DNA of 64,000 nucleotides from Cordylochernes scorpioides (GCA_030710605.1 CP092865.1:144011081-144075080); one strand, 5' to 3'; counted from the stretch's first letter, positions 43,838 to 54,101 are shown. Notes: a model not told the origin generated them from the letters alone. Translations and numbers: made by a program.

Positions 43838-43996
43838 GTAATGAAAAGGCATATATTGGATTGAATAAAAAATATTTATTTTGGTAATATTTGTATAGTA
43901 ATGCCTTGACAAAGGTTAGCATTCATTAGCCAACCGAAATATTGACAAAATAAATATTTTTATTTAATCCAATATATGCCTTTTTATTACCTAAAT
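43838..43996. repeat. P8 palindromic element
   Basis: Arms AAAAGGCATATATTGG and CCAATATATGCCTTTTT enclose CTTGACAAAGGTTAGC and CCAACCGAAATATTG. Copies at 37381-37460 and (half) 57505-57600. Confidence 0.75.
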
Positions 43997-44381
43997 ATGT
44001 TAATATTATTTTTATTCCGTTTCGTCAATTTAAAACATTTTAGCCAGAACTCTCTAGCTTTGTTGAAAATTTTCGAAGCAATTTATCGTATTTTCGAAGT
44101 TTTATTTTCAATTTAAATCTAATTTGTTTCTATGTTTTTTTTTTTTTTAAGTAATGATTTAAAACTATTCTAGCCTGTAAAACACAAATTCAAAATAAGG
44201 ACAATATTTATCTGTGTGTTGTTTGTGTATTGTGTTGTGCGTATAAATAAATTTATATCAAAATTTAAGTATAAAATAATTTAAAAGCTAACAATATCAC
44301 ATGAGTATATGATCCGAAGTATATAAGTATTTCTTTACTAATGGTGATAAAATCGCGCACAGAAACTCAAAATTCACAAAT
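43997..44381. other. AT-rich sequence
   Basis: No feature. Confidence 0.3.
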
Positions 44382-44601
44382 ATACACTCATGGACAAAAC
44401 TCAAGGAAGTTGTACCTTTTACCATATATATCGGGATTGAGACAATAACTCTGAAAAATATGACAGTTACCTTTATTGAAGACACACAAGATAACCAAGT
44501 GTGAACAAAATTGCCTCTGTCTCCTTAAAAAAAAAAAACAGACAACCGGCGACTTCAAATATATACTTTCCACTACCACAAGTCTTGTTCATGAGTGTAT
44601 A
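44382..44601. mobile_element. MITE-T copy
   Basis: ACACTCATGGACAAAACTC to GTCTTGTTCATGAGTG-TA. Confidence 0.8.
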
Positions 44602-45437
44602 TAAGTACAATGTATATAAAATTATTTTTTCTTTACTTTTAATATTATCTCGGTTGCTCTTTTATATAAAATATATATGTACATACATCTCTAAAGTCGC
44701 CTATAAATATATCCGTATATTCTGGAATACAGCATTCAGGTATCTCTGTTTTCGTTTCTGTTTCTATTCAGATTCTTTTCTTGATTTCCGATTCTCTAGA
44801 GGTAAAGAGAGAAAATCTGTATGAATTTAAGATCTTAATAAATTATTTTCTATAGATTGCATGTGTAATTTTCGGTAACACTTCCTGATACATCAATGTG
44901 ACATTTAAAATCATCGTAATTTTATAAAAATAGTTTTTTGACCTAAAATAATCCTTTTGAAGTATGCCCATGTATAATTATTGAATTCTGCGTATATTTA
45001 AATATGGAAAATGGGAAGATGGGAAATTTTCTCGCTCAATGCAATGGAGAGAATGGGTTGAAGCCAGGATGGCTGCCATGATGAAAGGGGCGGAGCCTGT
45101 GTCCCAGTTTTGTGGTAGTTTGGGGAAACGGTGCGCCAACAACATGTTTGGATGCATGTTGGTTAGACACGGCTCCTCTATAGCCATTGTAGCCCTAGTT
45201 TCCTGGTTATATTCAGCTTAATATCTTGTGTATATGATCATATTCAAACGTGTCGAATTAGACTCTGCCTGATAGAACAGGTTATAAAGAAAGTAAAATT
45301 CAAACATCGAGTGGAAACTTGGCGACCGTTCTTCTTCGGTTCAGAAATTCATTAAGCCGTATTGTTGCTCTATCCTATCTCCTCAGCTTCTCAACTTATT
45401 AATAAATAAATATTATTATTCTATTTTTAAAAAATAT
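44602..45437. other. AT-rich sequence with one GC-rich island
   Basis: 45039-45221 stands out as GC-rich and open for 60 codons on the + strand (MQWREWVEARMAAMMKG) and for 69 on the minus. Neither is recognised. Confidence 0.25.
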
Positions 45438-45788
45438 AATCCGCTTAAGATAAAGCCCGCTTAACACAGAAGGTTCGCTTGAAACAGAGAGCAGGCTTAA
45501 GACAAAGGACAAGCTTAACACAGAAGTCCCGCTTAAGACAGGTGTCCGCTTAAGAAAGAGGGCTCACTTAACAGAGAAGGCTCGCTCAAGACAGATGGTC
45601 CGCTTTAAAAAGAGGGCCTGCTTAACACAAGGAGCCCACTTATCGTATAAGGCTCGCTCAAGATATAGGGCAAGCTTAAGGCAGAGAGTTCGCTTAAGAC
45701 AGAGGGCCGCTTAAGACAAGGAGTCCGCTTAAGACATTTGGCCTGACTAAGACATAGGGTCGCTTAAGAGCTATTGGGCCTGCTTAAC
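45438..45788. repeat. Minisatellite of about 18 bp, roughly 20 units
   Basis: Variable units on the pattern CGCTTAAGACAGAGGGTC. Single-base changes and indels shift the phase, so it codes for nothing. Confidence 0.85.
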
Positions 45789-46044
45789 CATTTCACTCAA
45801 TAAAATATGTTTAAAATGTATATGTTTGAGATGAAATAAGTAGTCGCAAGGTAAAAGGGAAAGACGGCCAGATTGGATGTACCAGCCAGTAGAGGAAGAC
45901 CATGTGGGGGATGAAGGAAATTCCAGTCCAATCGGCGATTATAAAAAAAGGGCTGAGTTAAAATGGCTGAGCAAGCGATGTTTCCGCTCGCCACCTGCGG
46001 GTGGTACTTCCGGGGGGTGGTCCCGCCTACGTCTCCCTGGGTGA

Positions 46045-46138
46045 GGAACGCTTCACGATTTTGCGTGTCATCCTTGCGCCATGCTAATATTCTCTTTACG
46101 TTCCTCATGTAGTAGTTGTACCACCGAACAAGCGTGTA
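46045..46138 (-). ncRNA. U6 snRNA-like copy (probable pseudogene)
   Basis: Minus strand reads GCTTGTTCGGTGGTACA, then a changed middle, ATTAGCATGGCGCAAGGATG, ACACGCAAAATCGTGAAGC and GTTCC. The 3' half is U6-like but the CCCCT before GCGCAAGG is missing and the ACAGAGA box reads AAAGAGA. No T-run terminator follows. Confidence 0.75.
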
Positions 46139-46609
46139 CAAGCGTAAACTTATTGCGAAGGGCGTTTAGATATTTGTATAAAAGTATATCGCAATTTGCT
46201 TATAATTGAAAAGGATTGTTGAATAATAAATATCATTTTAAATAAAATGTTTTATTTGCACACTAAAAATTTGGATTTTAGAATATGACATGGGATCAGA
46301 TTCTATTATGCTTCGTGCTTAACGCCACATGGCAGTCATTGCCTGGCTGTAAGCTGATACGTCTCCTCAGTCAGCCTTCATCAGGGCTTGATTTCTATGA
46401 CTGTCTTTTTACAATTGAAACAATTTTATTGTGACATCTAGTCAATAATAATAAAGAATGGGGGAATATCTACTTTAATTCAAGAGTAAGAAAGGCTCCA
46501 CCACCTTGATAAGGTCTTCCTCCAAACCAGAAGGGGGTCTTATTGGATTCTCCGCATCTCCTGGCCCAGGAAGTGCTTATATATACCGGTCTTGGCAGAC
46601 GCCAGGATG

Positions 46610-46704
46610 GTACACGCTTGTTCGGCGGTACATATACTAAAATTGGAACTATACAGAGAAGATAAGCATGCCCACTGCGCAAGGATGACACGCAAAATCG
46701 TGGC
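46610..46704 (+). ncRNA. U6 snRNA-like copy
   Basis: Reads GCTTGTTCGGCGGTACATA, TACTAAAATTGGAAC, ACAGAGA at 46653-46659, AAGCATG, CTGCGCAAGGATGACACG and CAAAATCGTGG. U6 is the catalytic spliceosomal RNA transcribed by Pol III. A TATATATA box lies about 30 bases before the start, as in external Pol III U6 promoters. The 3' end diverges after ATCGTG and lacks a T-run, so this copy is also likely inactive. Confidence 0.8.
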
Positions 46705-46744
46705 TGTCTTCTGATGATATTGTAGGGTCTATTGTCCATGAATT

Positions 46745-47040
46745 CCCTTCTCAACCTTCTTATTCATCATCTTATTCCTATACATCCCTCCAGAAATACT
46801 TTTATCCACTCCTAGTGTCGGACAATATGTCCAAACTTTCTAGTTTTCTTATCAATTGTTTCCAGTAGGCCATATCTTTCCTTGATCATTTTAAGGACAT
46901 CTTCATTAAGTCTGCCAGTCTTCTCATCATTGGTCGCCAGCATCACCCTTCGAAAGCCTGTCGATTTACCATTAAACCAATCTATAGAATTGTTCTTGAA
47001 ATCAGAGACATTCTTCGGCCAGTAGAGGTTGCACTTTTAT
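46745..47040 (-). pseudogene. Probable non-LTR retrotransposon C-terminal fragment
   Basis: Minus-strand translation reads CNLYWPKNVSDFKNN, FRRVMLATNDEKTGRLNED, KTRKFGHIVRH, then after a stop KVFLEGCIGI. The FGHIVRH plus basic G-rich pattern is common near the end of non-LTR pol proteins. Assignment is tentative; no catalytic motif is present. Confidence 0.4.
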
Positions 47041-47756
47041 CGACGATTCAACAAAAATATATTGTCCTTGTCAGGAAAAAATATTAAATATATACTTTAG
47101 GGAAAGGCATTAAAAATAATAAATTTTAACACCACATACACACATTCTGTAAAGTTTAAGTGTCTCTTATATCAAGATCAATGAATGCCTGGAAGGCAAC
47201 CTCTATCTTTAATATAGAAAGAGAATTTTTCATTTTGAGGGAAACTATGAAATTTTCCCTTCAGGCAAATATCGTAACACAAGTAGGTCGCTATGAATTC
47301 ACTATCTTGACTTTAAGTTCTTAGGGTGTAAAAGAACGGCTTAGTCTGGCTATAAACCTACTTCAACAGCTGATATCACTTTTAGGGATTTTTAGCCATT
47401 TGGAATGCCATTTTATGCTAATTCTTTCCTCAATGTCCGTTATTAAAAGCAAACAAACAAAAGTCTTTATTAAGACATAAAGTCTTATACTGTATTTGTT
47501 ATATATATATTATTAAAATGACTTATTAAATATAGTATGATGGATGAATTCGTAACCTTTTATTCATATTATTGATTATTAATAGCAAAGATACAAAAAC
47601 AAAATTAGTAAAAGTGAAACAAAGAACAATAATTATAATTATTGTTAATTATAATTAAAAGAAAAATAATTTGCATAAATATTAGAATATTATACAAGTG
47701 CATATTGTCAATGTATTCCAAACGATATTTTTTATTATATGGTGTTGTATTAGGGT
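47041..47756. other. AT-rich sequence
   Basis: No feature. Confidence 0.3.
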
Positions 47757-47913
47757 TTACACTCATGGACAAAACTTTGGGAAGTTGTACTTTTTATCAT
47801 GTATATCGGGATTCAGACAATAACTCTGAAAGATACACTCATGGACAAAACTTATGGAAGTTGTACCTTTTAGCATGTATATCGGAATTCAGATAATAAC
47901 TCTGAAATATATT
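47757..47913. mobile_element. MITE-T left part, interrupted by the BEL element
   Basis: Two copies of the 5' end (47758 and 47835), as in the copy at 7454. The MITE continues after the BEL insertion at 54102-54211. Confidence 0.8.
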
Positions 47914-48889
47914 TGTTAAAACTATTTTACCGTTCTTTTACTTTGTACGTAGAATGAAAAACTTAGGTGAAGGGAGACAAGCAAGATATCGACATGGTCG
48001 GGGAAACTCCCAGCTGCGAGCCCCAGGACAAAGGTCAGCAGATGGCCCGGGGAGAAAAGTCAAGTGGATGTCTGGAATTTGGTTTTTTTGTTCTGCAAGT
48101 CCCGGGACAGCCCGCCATGTGGCGTCTCTTTTTTTTCTCAGAGTTAGTTGGAAGCAGCGGACCAGGCGGAGCAGACGCAGCATGAGTTAGCAGCAGCGGC
48201 CCAGGCGGGGCAGACGCGCCTGGGAAGTATCCCACGAGCAGCGTCTCGTGGACGGAGAGAACGTCTTGGAGTATCCCACGAGCAGCGTCTCGTGGACGGA
48301 GAGAACGTCTTGGAGTATCCCACGAGCAGCGTCTCGTGGACGGAGAGAACGTCTTGGAGTATCCTACGAGCAGCGTCTCGTGGACGGAGAGAACGTCTTG
48401 GAGTATCCCACGAGCAGCGTCTCGTGGACGGAAAGAACGTCTTGGAGTATCCCACGAGCAGCGTCTCGTGGACGGAAAGAACGTCTTGGACATCGCACAA
48501 CGCGCGACAAAGTGGAAACCAAGTCAAGCCAGCGACGGCGTTGACACCCGAGGTACTGTACAACGCTGGACATTCCCCCTGACACTTATTTTTTATCTCC
48601 CTTCCCTAAGACTACTTTAATTTTACTTTAATTTTTTGCTTAACCTTTTTTTATCTTGTTTTTTATGCATAATTCTTTACATATATAAGTATAATAGTTT
48701 TTAGCCCTGTTTTAATCTTTAAATAAACCATAATTCTTTATATATAAGTGTAATAGTTTTAGCCCCTTTTTGTTTTAATTTTTAAATAAAATCTTTTGTT
48801 ATACTGTGTTTTATGTGCATTTATTTCCCCCATTGTTTTTCCTTTCAATCGATCACCTTTTTTTTTGTTTTTTTAAACGAACAAGAACA
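47914..48889 (+). repeat. BEL 5' LTR
   Basis: Starts TG and ends CA. It holds six 44-bp units (48228-48490), each with the hairpin CACGAG-CAGCGT-CTCGTG. The 3' third is T-rich with several AATAAA words, fitting polyadenylation. Confidence 0.9.
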
Positions 48890-48891
48890 TT

Positions 48892-48909
48892 TTGGTGAGC
48901 CGGACGTGA
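48892..48909 (+). other. BEL primer-binding site
   Basis: The bases TTGGTGAGCCGGACGTGATC begin two bases after the LTR. The part from TGG onward differs at about two positions from the complement of an animal tRNA-Trp 3' end as I recall it; tRNA-Trp priming is inference. Confidence 0.6.
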
Positions 48910-48925
48910 TCGATTTAAAGGAAAT

Positions 48926-49987
48926 ATGGAGGAAATGGATGCAATTAAAAAGCGCAGAAAAGCCATAAGAGGTACTTTCACTAGAATTATTAATGAAATA
49001 AAAGGAGAATTTGAAAAGTCTCAAATTGATAGGAATGATATTTATTCTAAGTTTAATAGACTAGAGTCTTATTACACGAAACTTGTAGATCTAAACGAAA
49101 AATATCAGGCTTTATTGGTAGTGAAAGAAGGGATTACAGAGGAAAGTATTGATAGGGAATGGCAAGAATGCGATAAATATGAAGAGGAAAAGTTTGATAT
49201 TCAACAGAAAGTCAGTGTACTACGGAATCCCGATAAAGAAGAAACAATCCCGATTGCTAGCGAGGACACTGTAATAAATGTGAAATTACCAGAGTTAGCC
49301 CTAAAAAGCTATGACGGCTCTCTGGAAGGTTGGTTGCCTTGGTGGGCGCAGTTTTCGAAAATTCACGAAAATAAGAATTTATCCGATAGCGACCGGTTTT
49401 TATATTTGCGTCAAGCAATTGTACCAAATTCAGAAGCCTATCGTGTTGTAGCAAGCTATCCCGTTACAGGCGCCAACTATGTTTTGGCGGTACAAGCCCT
49501 ACAGGAGCGATTCGGTGACCCGAATATACTGACAGAACTATATGTCAGACGTCTATTGAATTCGGTTATATCTAATGTAAAGAAAGAAAATAGAAATTTA
49601 AGCAGTCTGTACGACGAACTGAGCAGTCACCTCCGGTCATTAGAGACATTGGGCATTGATCCCCAGTTGTCGGGTATTTTTTTATACCCTCTTGTCGAGT
49701 CTTCATTACCTTCGGATATTTTGAAAATATGGCACAGGCATCCTTCTTCGGGTTATGGTATAGAGTTAGCAAAACGGGAAGAGTCAGATAAAGGGGTTGG
49801 AGGAGCTCAAGAAAGGCTCAGGTTATTATTGGACTTTCTAAAAGCCGAAGTAAGGAGTGCTCAACGGCTGAAATTAGTGGAAAAAGGCTTTAAGCAGGAA
49901 GAATTAGCCTGCCGGGTAGCAGAGGAGGAATTAGCCTGCCGAGTAGCAGAGGAAGTATTAGCCTGCCGAGTGCAGAGGAAGTATTAG
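48926..49987 (+). CDS. gag: BEL/Pao Gag-like protein (353 residues, truncated at a repeat tract)
   Basis: Starts at ATG 48926, 36 bases after the LTR. Residues 1-100 are charged and helical, probably a coiled coil. From about residue 120 (LPELALKSYDGS, then W-x-x-WWAQFSKIHEN, LSDSDRFLYLRQAI and RFGDP) it matches the Pao Gag domain known as DUF1759. From about residue 324 the protein runs into copies of EELACRVA encoded by a 27-bp tandem repeat, then stops. The nucleocapsid zinc knuckles and protease that should follow are missing. It lies in the same sense as the partial pol downstream. Confidence 0.85.
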   Translation: MEEMDAIKKRRKAIRGTFTRIINEIKGEFEKSQIDRNDIYSKFNRLESYYTKLVDLNEKYQALLVVKEGITEESIDREWQECDKYEEEKFDIQQKVSVLRNPDKEETIPIASEDTVINVKLPELALKSYDGSLEGWLPWWAQFSKIHENKNLSDSDRFLYLRQAIVPNSEAYRVVASYPVTGANYVLAVQALQERFGDPNILTELYVRRLLNSVISNVKKENRNLSSLYDELSSHLRSLETLGIDPQLSGIFLYPLVESSLPSDILKIWHRHPSSGYGIELAKREESDKGVGGAQERLRLLLDFLKAEVRSAQRLKLVEKGFKQEELACRVAEEELACRVAEEVLACRVQRKY

Positions 49988-50170
49988 CCTGCCGAGTGCA
50001 GAGGAAGTATTAGCCTGCCGAGTGCAGAGGAAGAATTAGCCTGCCGAGTAGCAGAGGAAGAATTAGCCTGCCGAGTAGCAGAGGAAGAATTAGCCTGCCG
50101 GGTAGCAGAGGAAGAATTAGCCTGCCGAGTGCAGAGGAAGTATTAGCCTGCCGAGTAGCAGAGGAAGTGG
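49893..50170 (+). repeat. 27-bp tandem repeat inside BEL
   Basis: Units GAGGAATTAGCCTGCCGAG with TAGCAGAG or TGCAGAG. Units of 27 keep frame, shortened ones shift it and close the gag frame at 49987. Confidence 0.85.
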
Positions 50171-50194
50171 GAGAGCCTGCAGATCGGAAAATAA

Positions 50195-50440
50195 GCTAAA
50201 GAAGCTCAAGGGAAAAAGAGCTCAGTGAAGCTCAAGGTTTAAAGGAGCTCAAAAAGCCCTTTGTTAAAGGTTTAAAGGAGCTCAAGAAGCCCTTTGTTAA
50301 AGGTTAAAAATAGCTCAGTGAAGCTCAAGGTTTAAAAGAGCTCAAAAAGCCCTTTGTTAAAGGTTTAAAGGAGCTCAAGAAGCCCTTTGTTAAAGGTTAA
50401 AAAGAGCTCAGTGAAGCTCAAGGTTTAAAGGAGTTCAAAA
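50195..50440 (+). repeat. Second tandem-repeat tract inside BEL
   Basis: Alternating words AGAGCTCAGTGAAGCTCA, AGGTTTAAAGGAGCTCA and AAGCCCTTTGTTAAAGG. It fills the place where protease and most of reverse transcriptase should be. Confidence 0.8.
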
Positions 50441-50456
50441 GGCCGCAATTGAAATT

Positions 50457-52949
50457 ATGGACAGGGCTAAAATGGACTTACGAGAGTGGGAATATTCTCT
50501 GGAGGAAAACCCTGAAAAGGGGACTTGTACAAAAATATTGGGTGTTGTTTGGAATAAAATGAAAGATTCATTAAAATGCGAACTCCCTGACAATTTGAGT
50601 CTTCAACCCAAATTAACGAAAAGGCTGGTACTGTCCATGGTTCAGCGGATATTTGATCCACTTGGATTTTGCGCTCCAGTATTCTTACCACCAAAGTTGT
50701 TACTGCAGCGATCATGGGGACTGAAACTAGGTTGGGATACACCTCTACCCGAAAGTATGGCCCAGGAATTTCGAACCTGGTTGGATCAAATAAAATTAAT
50801 AGAGTTAATAAAGATACCGAGATATATGTGGAATGATCTCATTTTCCCTACAGAAGTTCATATCTTTTGTGACGCTAGTCAAATAGGCTATGGAGCTGTA
50901 GCCTATTTAAGGAGCGAAACGGGACGAGAAAATACTCTAACTTTGATTTGGAGCAAAGTCAGATTAGCTCCTATGAAGAGTATTACGATCCCTCGCTTGG
51001 AATTAATGGCCATGGTACTAGGAGCTAGACTAGCCAATGCAATCCAAGCTGCCTTGGAGAGAAAATGTGAAACAACTCTTTGGTCTGACTCTACTACCGC
51101 GCTAAGTTGGATAAAGAAAGAAATTGAGTGGAGAGTTTTCGTGAGAAACCGAGTCAGAGAAATACAGGCCACTACCAATTTGAACGATTGGAGGTTCGTT
51201 CCTAGTCAGTTGAACCCGGCCGATCTTCTGTCTCGAGGTTGCCCTCCAAGCCAGTTTGTGCAAAGCAGATGGTGGGAGGGCCCCGAATGGTTGAAAAAAC
51301 CTAAAGAATTCTGGCCCAATTCAGAGTTCTCGATAAATCCAAAAGAAATAAATGTTGAAGAAAACATTATGAAAACCAACATTAATTTGAACATCGATTA
51401 TAAAGACTGGATACTGACAAGGAGGTCTAATTACTCTCTCAACATCAGGGTAATGTCCTATGTTTTAAGATTTTTAGGGAAACTTAAAAAACAGTCAACT
51501 GAAACAGGACCTTTGAAAGTTTCAGAATTAGACTTGGCAGAAAAAAAGCTTATCCGAATGATTCAGGAGAAAGTCTCCATAGAGAAATCGAATGCAACCA
51601 AGAGTTTTAAAATATTAAAAAACACTGACGGACTTTGGTGTGTAGAAAGCAAACTTTTACATGGACAGGTCCCAGAAGAATTTAAAACTCCTATCATTCT
51701 ACCAGGCGACCATCCCTTCGTAGAGCAACTTATATGGGAAGTGCACCTGAAGAATGGACATGTAGGGGTGCAATTCATTTTATCAAAGCTGAGAGAGAAA
51801 TTTTGGATAATCAGGGGAAGGAAAACGATAAAGAAAATTATCAGTAAGTGCATTGCTTGCAAGAGACTTAAAGAAAAGTCTCTGCAAAGACCAATGGCAG
51901 CTTTGCCAGAAAACAGAATTGGACTGGGCAAACCCTTCCAAATTACAGGAGTTGATTTATTAGGCCCTCTTCATTTGAAAGAAGGTGGGAAAGTGTGGGT
52001 AGCCGCCTTTACTTGCGCCGTCTATCGAGCTATTCATCTGGAGTTGGTGAAGAGTTTAGAGACAGGAGTCTTCATGATGGCCCTCCATAGGTTTATTTGT
52101 CGGAGAGGACGCCCCGAGAAAATATATAGCGACAATGGCACCAATTTCGCAAAACTTAATAGAATATTCAAGAGATTGGATTGGATTAGAATTGAAAGGG
52201 AAACCTTAATTGAAAGGATACAATGGATTTTTATCCCTCCTTCTGCTCCTTGGTGGGGAGGATTTTGGGAAAGAATGGTTAGGACAATAAAGGAAATGTT
52301 GATAAAGATGCTAGGTCACAGGAAGCTGAAATATGTACAACTGCAGACTGCCCTTTGTGAAATCGAATCTATCATTAATAATCGACCCCTCACTTATGTC
52401 TCTGAAGACGACAATGATCTAAAACCGTTAACTCCTAATGAGTTTTTACAAAATGGTCCAGAGTCTAGCTTTCCTGAATTTGAAAATTTAAAGCCAGAAA
52501 TGTTGCACACTAGATACAGAGAGTTAGGTCAACTGAAGAGAGAATTAAAGCAGAGATTCTTAAAGGAATATTTAGGCGCGCTGATTCAGAAATCCGAAAA
52601 TATTGATAGAAGACAGTTGAAAGTAGGAGACGTTGTACTGATCGGGCAAGAAAATCTTAAAAGAATGTTTTGGCCTAAAGGGCGAATAGTAAATCTCATA
52701 CCAGGAAAAGATGGAATAGTGAGAGTGGCCCATGTTAAAACATCCACAGGAACCTTGATCAGGGCTCTACAACGCTTACACCCTCTTGAAATATCCTCGA
52801 ATGTTGAGACGATTCAAAAGGACAATTCAAATACCGAACCCCAATCTGAAGCATTTTTAGGAAATAGGCCCAATACTGAATCCAGGGACTTTAGAAGTAG
52901 ATATGGTAGGGTAATCAGAAAGCCTGCAAGGTATGACTCGAAGGACTAG
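50457..52949 (+). CDS. pol: BEL/Pao Pol, C-terminal part: RT thumb, RNase H, integrase (830 residues)
   Basis: The frame opens within RT, in the region after the catalytic YxDD (missing here): KMDLREWEY then KILGVVWN. RNase H follows, with Asp139 (FCDAS), Glu182 (IPRLELM), Asp211 (SDSTTAL) and Asp256 (NPADLLSRG). An integrase zinc domain (HLKNGH ... CIACKRL) spans about 427-470. The core has Asp500 (GVDLLGP), Asp559 (SDNGTNF) and Glu605 (WWGGFWER), spaced as in Pao integrases. The C-terminal domain (KVGDVVLIG, WPKGRIV, about 715-770) matches DUF5641. The chosen ATG is simply the first Met; the native protein was longer. RNase H and integrase residues look intact, but RT activity is impossible. 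Confidence 0.9.
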   Translation: MDRAKMDLREWEYSLEENPEKGTCTKILGVVWNKMKDSLKCELPDNLSLQPKLTKRLVLSMVQRIFDPLGFCAPVFLPPKLLLQRSWGLKLGWDTPLPESMAQEFRTWLDQIKLIELIKIPRYMWNDLIFPTEVHIFCDASQIGYGAVAYLRSETGRENTLTLIWSKVRLAPMKSITIPRLELMAMVLGARLANAIQAALERKCETTLWSDSTTALSWIKKEIEWRVFVRNRVREIQATTNLNDWRFVPSQLNPADLLSRGCPPSQFVQSRWWEGPEWLKKPKEFWPNSEFSINPKEINVEENIMKTNINLNIDYKDWILTRRSNYSLNIRVMSYVLRFLGKLKKQSTETGPLKVSELDLAEKKLIRMIQEKVSIEKSNATKSFKILKNTDGLWCVESKLLHGQVPEEFKTPIILPGDHPFVEQLIWEVHLKNGHVGVQFILSKLREKFWIIRGRKTIKKIISKCIACKRLKEKSLQRPMAALPENRIGLGKPFQITGVDLLGPLHLKEGGKVWVAAFTCAVYRAIHLELVKSLETGVFMMALHRFICRRGRPEKIYSDNGTNFAKLNRIFKRLDWIRIERETLIERIQWIFIPPSAPWWGGFWERMVRTIKEMLIKMLGHRKLKYVQLQTALCEIESIINNRPLTYVSEDDNDLKPLTPNEFLQNGPESSFPEFENLKPEMLHTRYRELGQLKRELKQRFLKEYLGALIQKSENIDRRQLKVGDVVLIGQENLKRMFWPKGRIVNLIPGKDGIVRVAHVKTSTGTLIRALQRLHPLEISSNVETIQKDNSNTEPQSEAFLGNRPNTESRDFRSRYGRVIRKPARYDSKD

Positions 52950-53126
52950 TGAAAGTACCTGCAAAAAAAAAAAAGTGTAATATGTGTATTCTTTTATGTG
53001 TATTCTTTTATGTGTATTTTATGTAATGTAATAGGCATATCTACTCTTGTGTGTATTGTGTATATATATGCTCTTTTGTCTTATACTTAATTTTGACTTC
53101 TTTCAGAGCAAAATTTTGTGGGAGAA

Positions 53127-54101
53127 TGTTAAAACTATTTTACCGTTCTTTTACTTTGTACGTAGAATGAAAAACTTAGGTGAAGGGAGACAAGCAAGAT
53201 ATCGACATGGTCGGGGAAACTCCCAGCTGCGAGCCCCAGGACAAAGGTCAGCAGATGGCCCGGGGAGAAAAGTCAAGTGGATGTCTGGAATTTGGTTTTT
53301 TTGTTCTGCAAGTCCCGGGACAGCCCGCCATGTGGCGTCTCTTTTTTTTCTCAGAGTTAGTTGGAAGCAGCGGACCAGGCGGAGCAGACGCAGCATGAGT
53401 TAGCAGCAGCGGCCCAGGCGGGGCAGACGCGCCTGGGAAGTATCCCACGAGCAGCGTCTCGTGGACGGAGAGAACGTCTTGGAGTATCCCACGAGCAGCG
53501 TCTCGTGGACGGAGAGAACGTCTTGGAGTATCCCACGAGCAGCGTCTCGTGGACGGAGAGAACGTCTTGGAGTATCCTACGAGCAGCGTCTCGTGGACGG
53601 AGAGAACGTCTTGGAGTATCCCACGAGCAGCGTCTCGTGGACGGAAAGAACGTCTTGGAGTATCCCACGAGCAGCGTCTCGTGGACGGAAAGAACGTCTT
53701 GGACATCGCACAACGCGCGACAAAGTGGAAACCAAGTCAAGCCAGCGACGGCGTTGACACCCGAGGTACTGTACAACGCTGGACATTCCCCCTGACACTT
53801 ATTTTTTATCTCCCTTCCCTAAGACTACTTTAATTTTACTTTAATTTTTTGCTTAACCTTTTTTTATCTTGTTTTTATGCATAATTCTTTACATATATAA
53901 GTATAATAGTTTTTAGCCCTGTTTTAATCTTTAAATAAACCATAATTCTTTATATATAAGTGTAATAGTTTTAGCCCCTTTTTGTTTTAATTTTTAAATA
54001 AAATCTTTTGTTATACTGTGTTTTATGTGCATTTATTTCCCCCATTGTTTTTCCTTTCAATCGATCACCTTTTTTTTTGTTTTTTTAAACGAACACGAAC
54101 A
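53127..54101 (+). repeat. BEL 3' LTR
   Basis: Same as the 5' LTR apart from one T missing near 53873 and A-to-C near 54096, including shared quirks such as the TATCCTACGAG unit. Confidence 0.9.

Larger units (their letters stand above)
47914..54101 (+). mobile_element. BEL/Pao LTR retrotransposon, young but internally deleted (6.2 kb)
   Basis: Near-identical LTRs of 976 and 975 bases begin TGTTAAAAC and end GAACA. The bases ATATT (47909-47913 and 54102-54106) flank the element as a 5-bp target duplication. Order: 5' LTR, primer-binding site, gag, two tandem-repeat tracts, partial pol, weak polypurine tract GTGGGAGAA, 3' LTR. Protease and the reverse-transcriptase catalytic core are absent, so the copy cannot move on its own. 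One substitution and one indel between the LTRs indicate a very recent insertion. Confidence 0.9.

Noticed and set aside
48148-48582. Overlapping open frames of 94-152 codons on both strands of the LTR
   Set aside because: They arise from six copies of a 44-bp repeat, which is open in several frames; the same set repeats in the 3' LTR. No domain and no start context.
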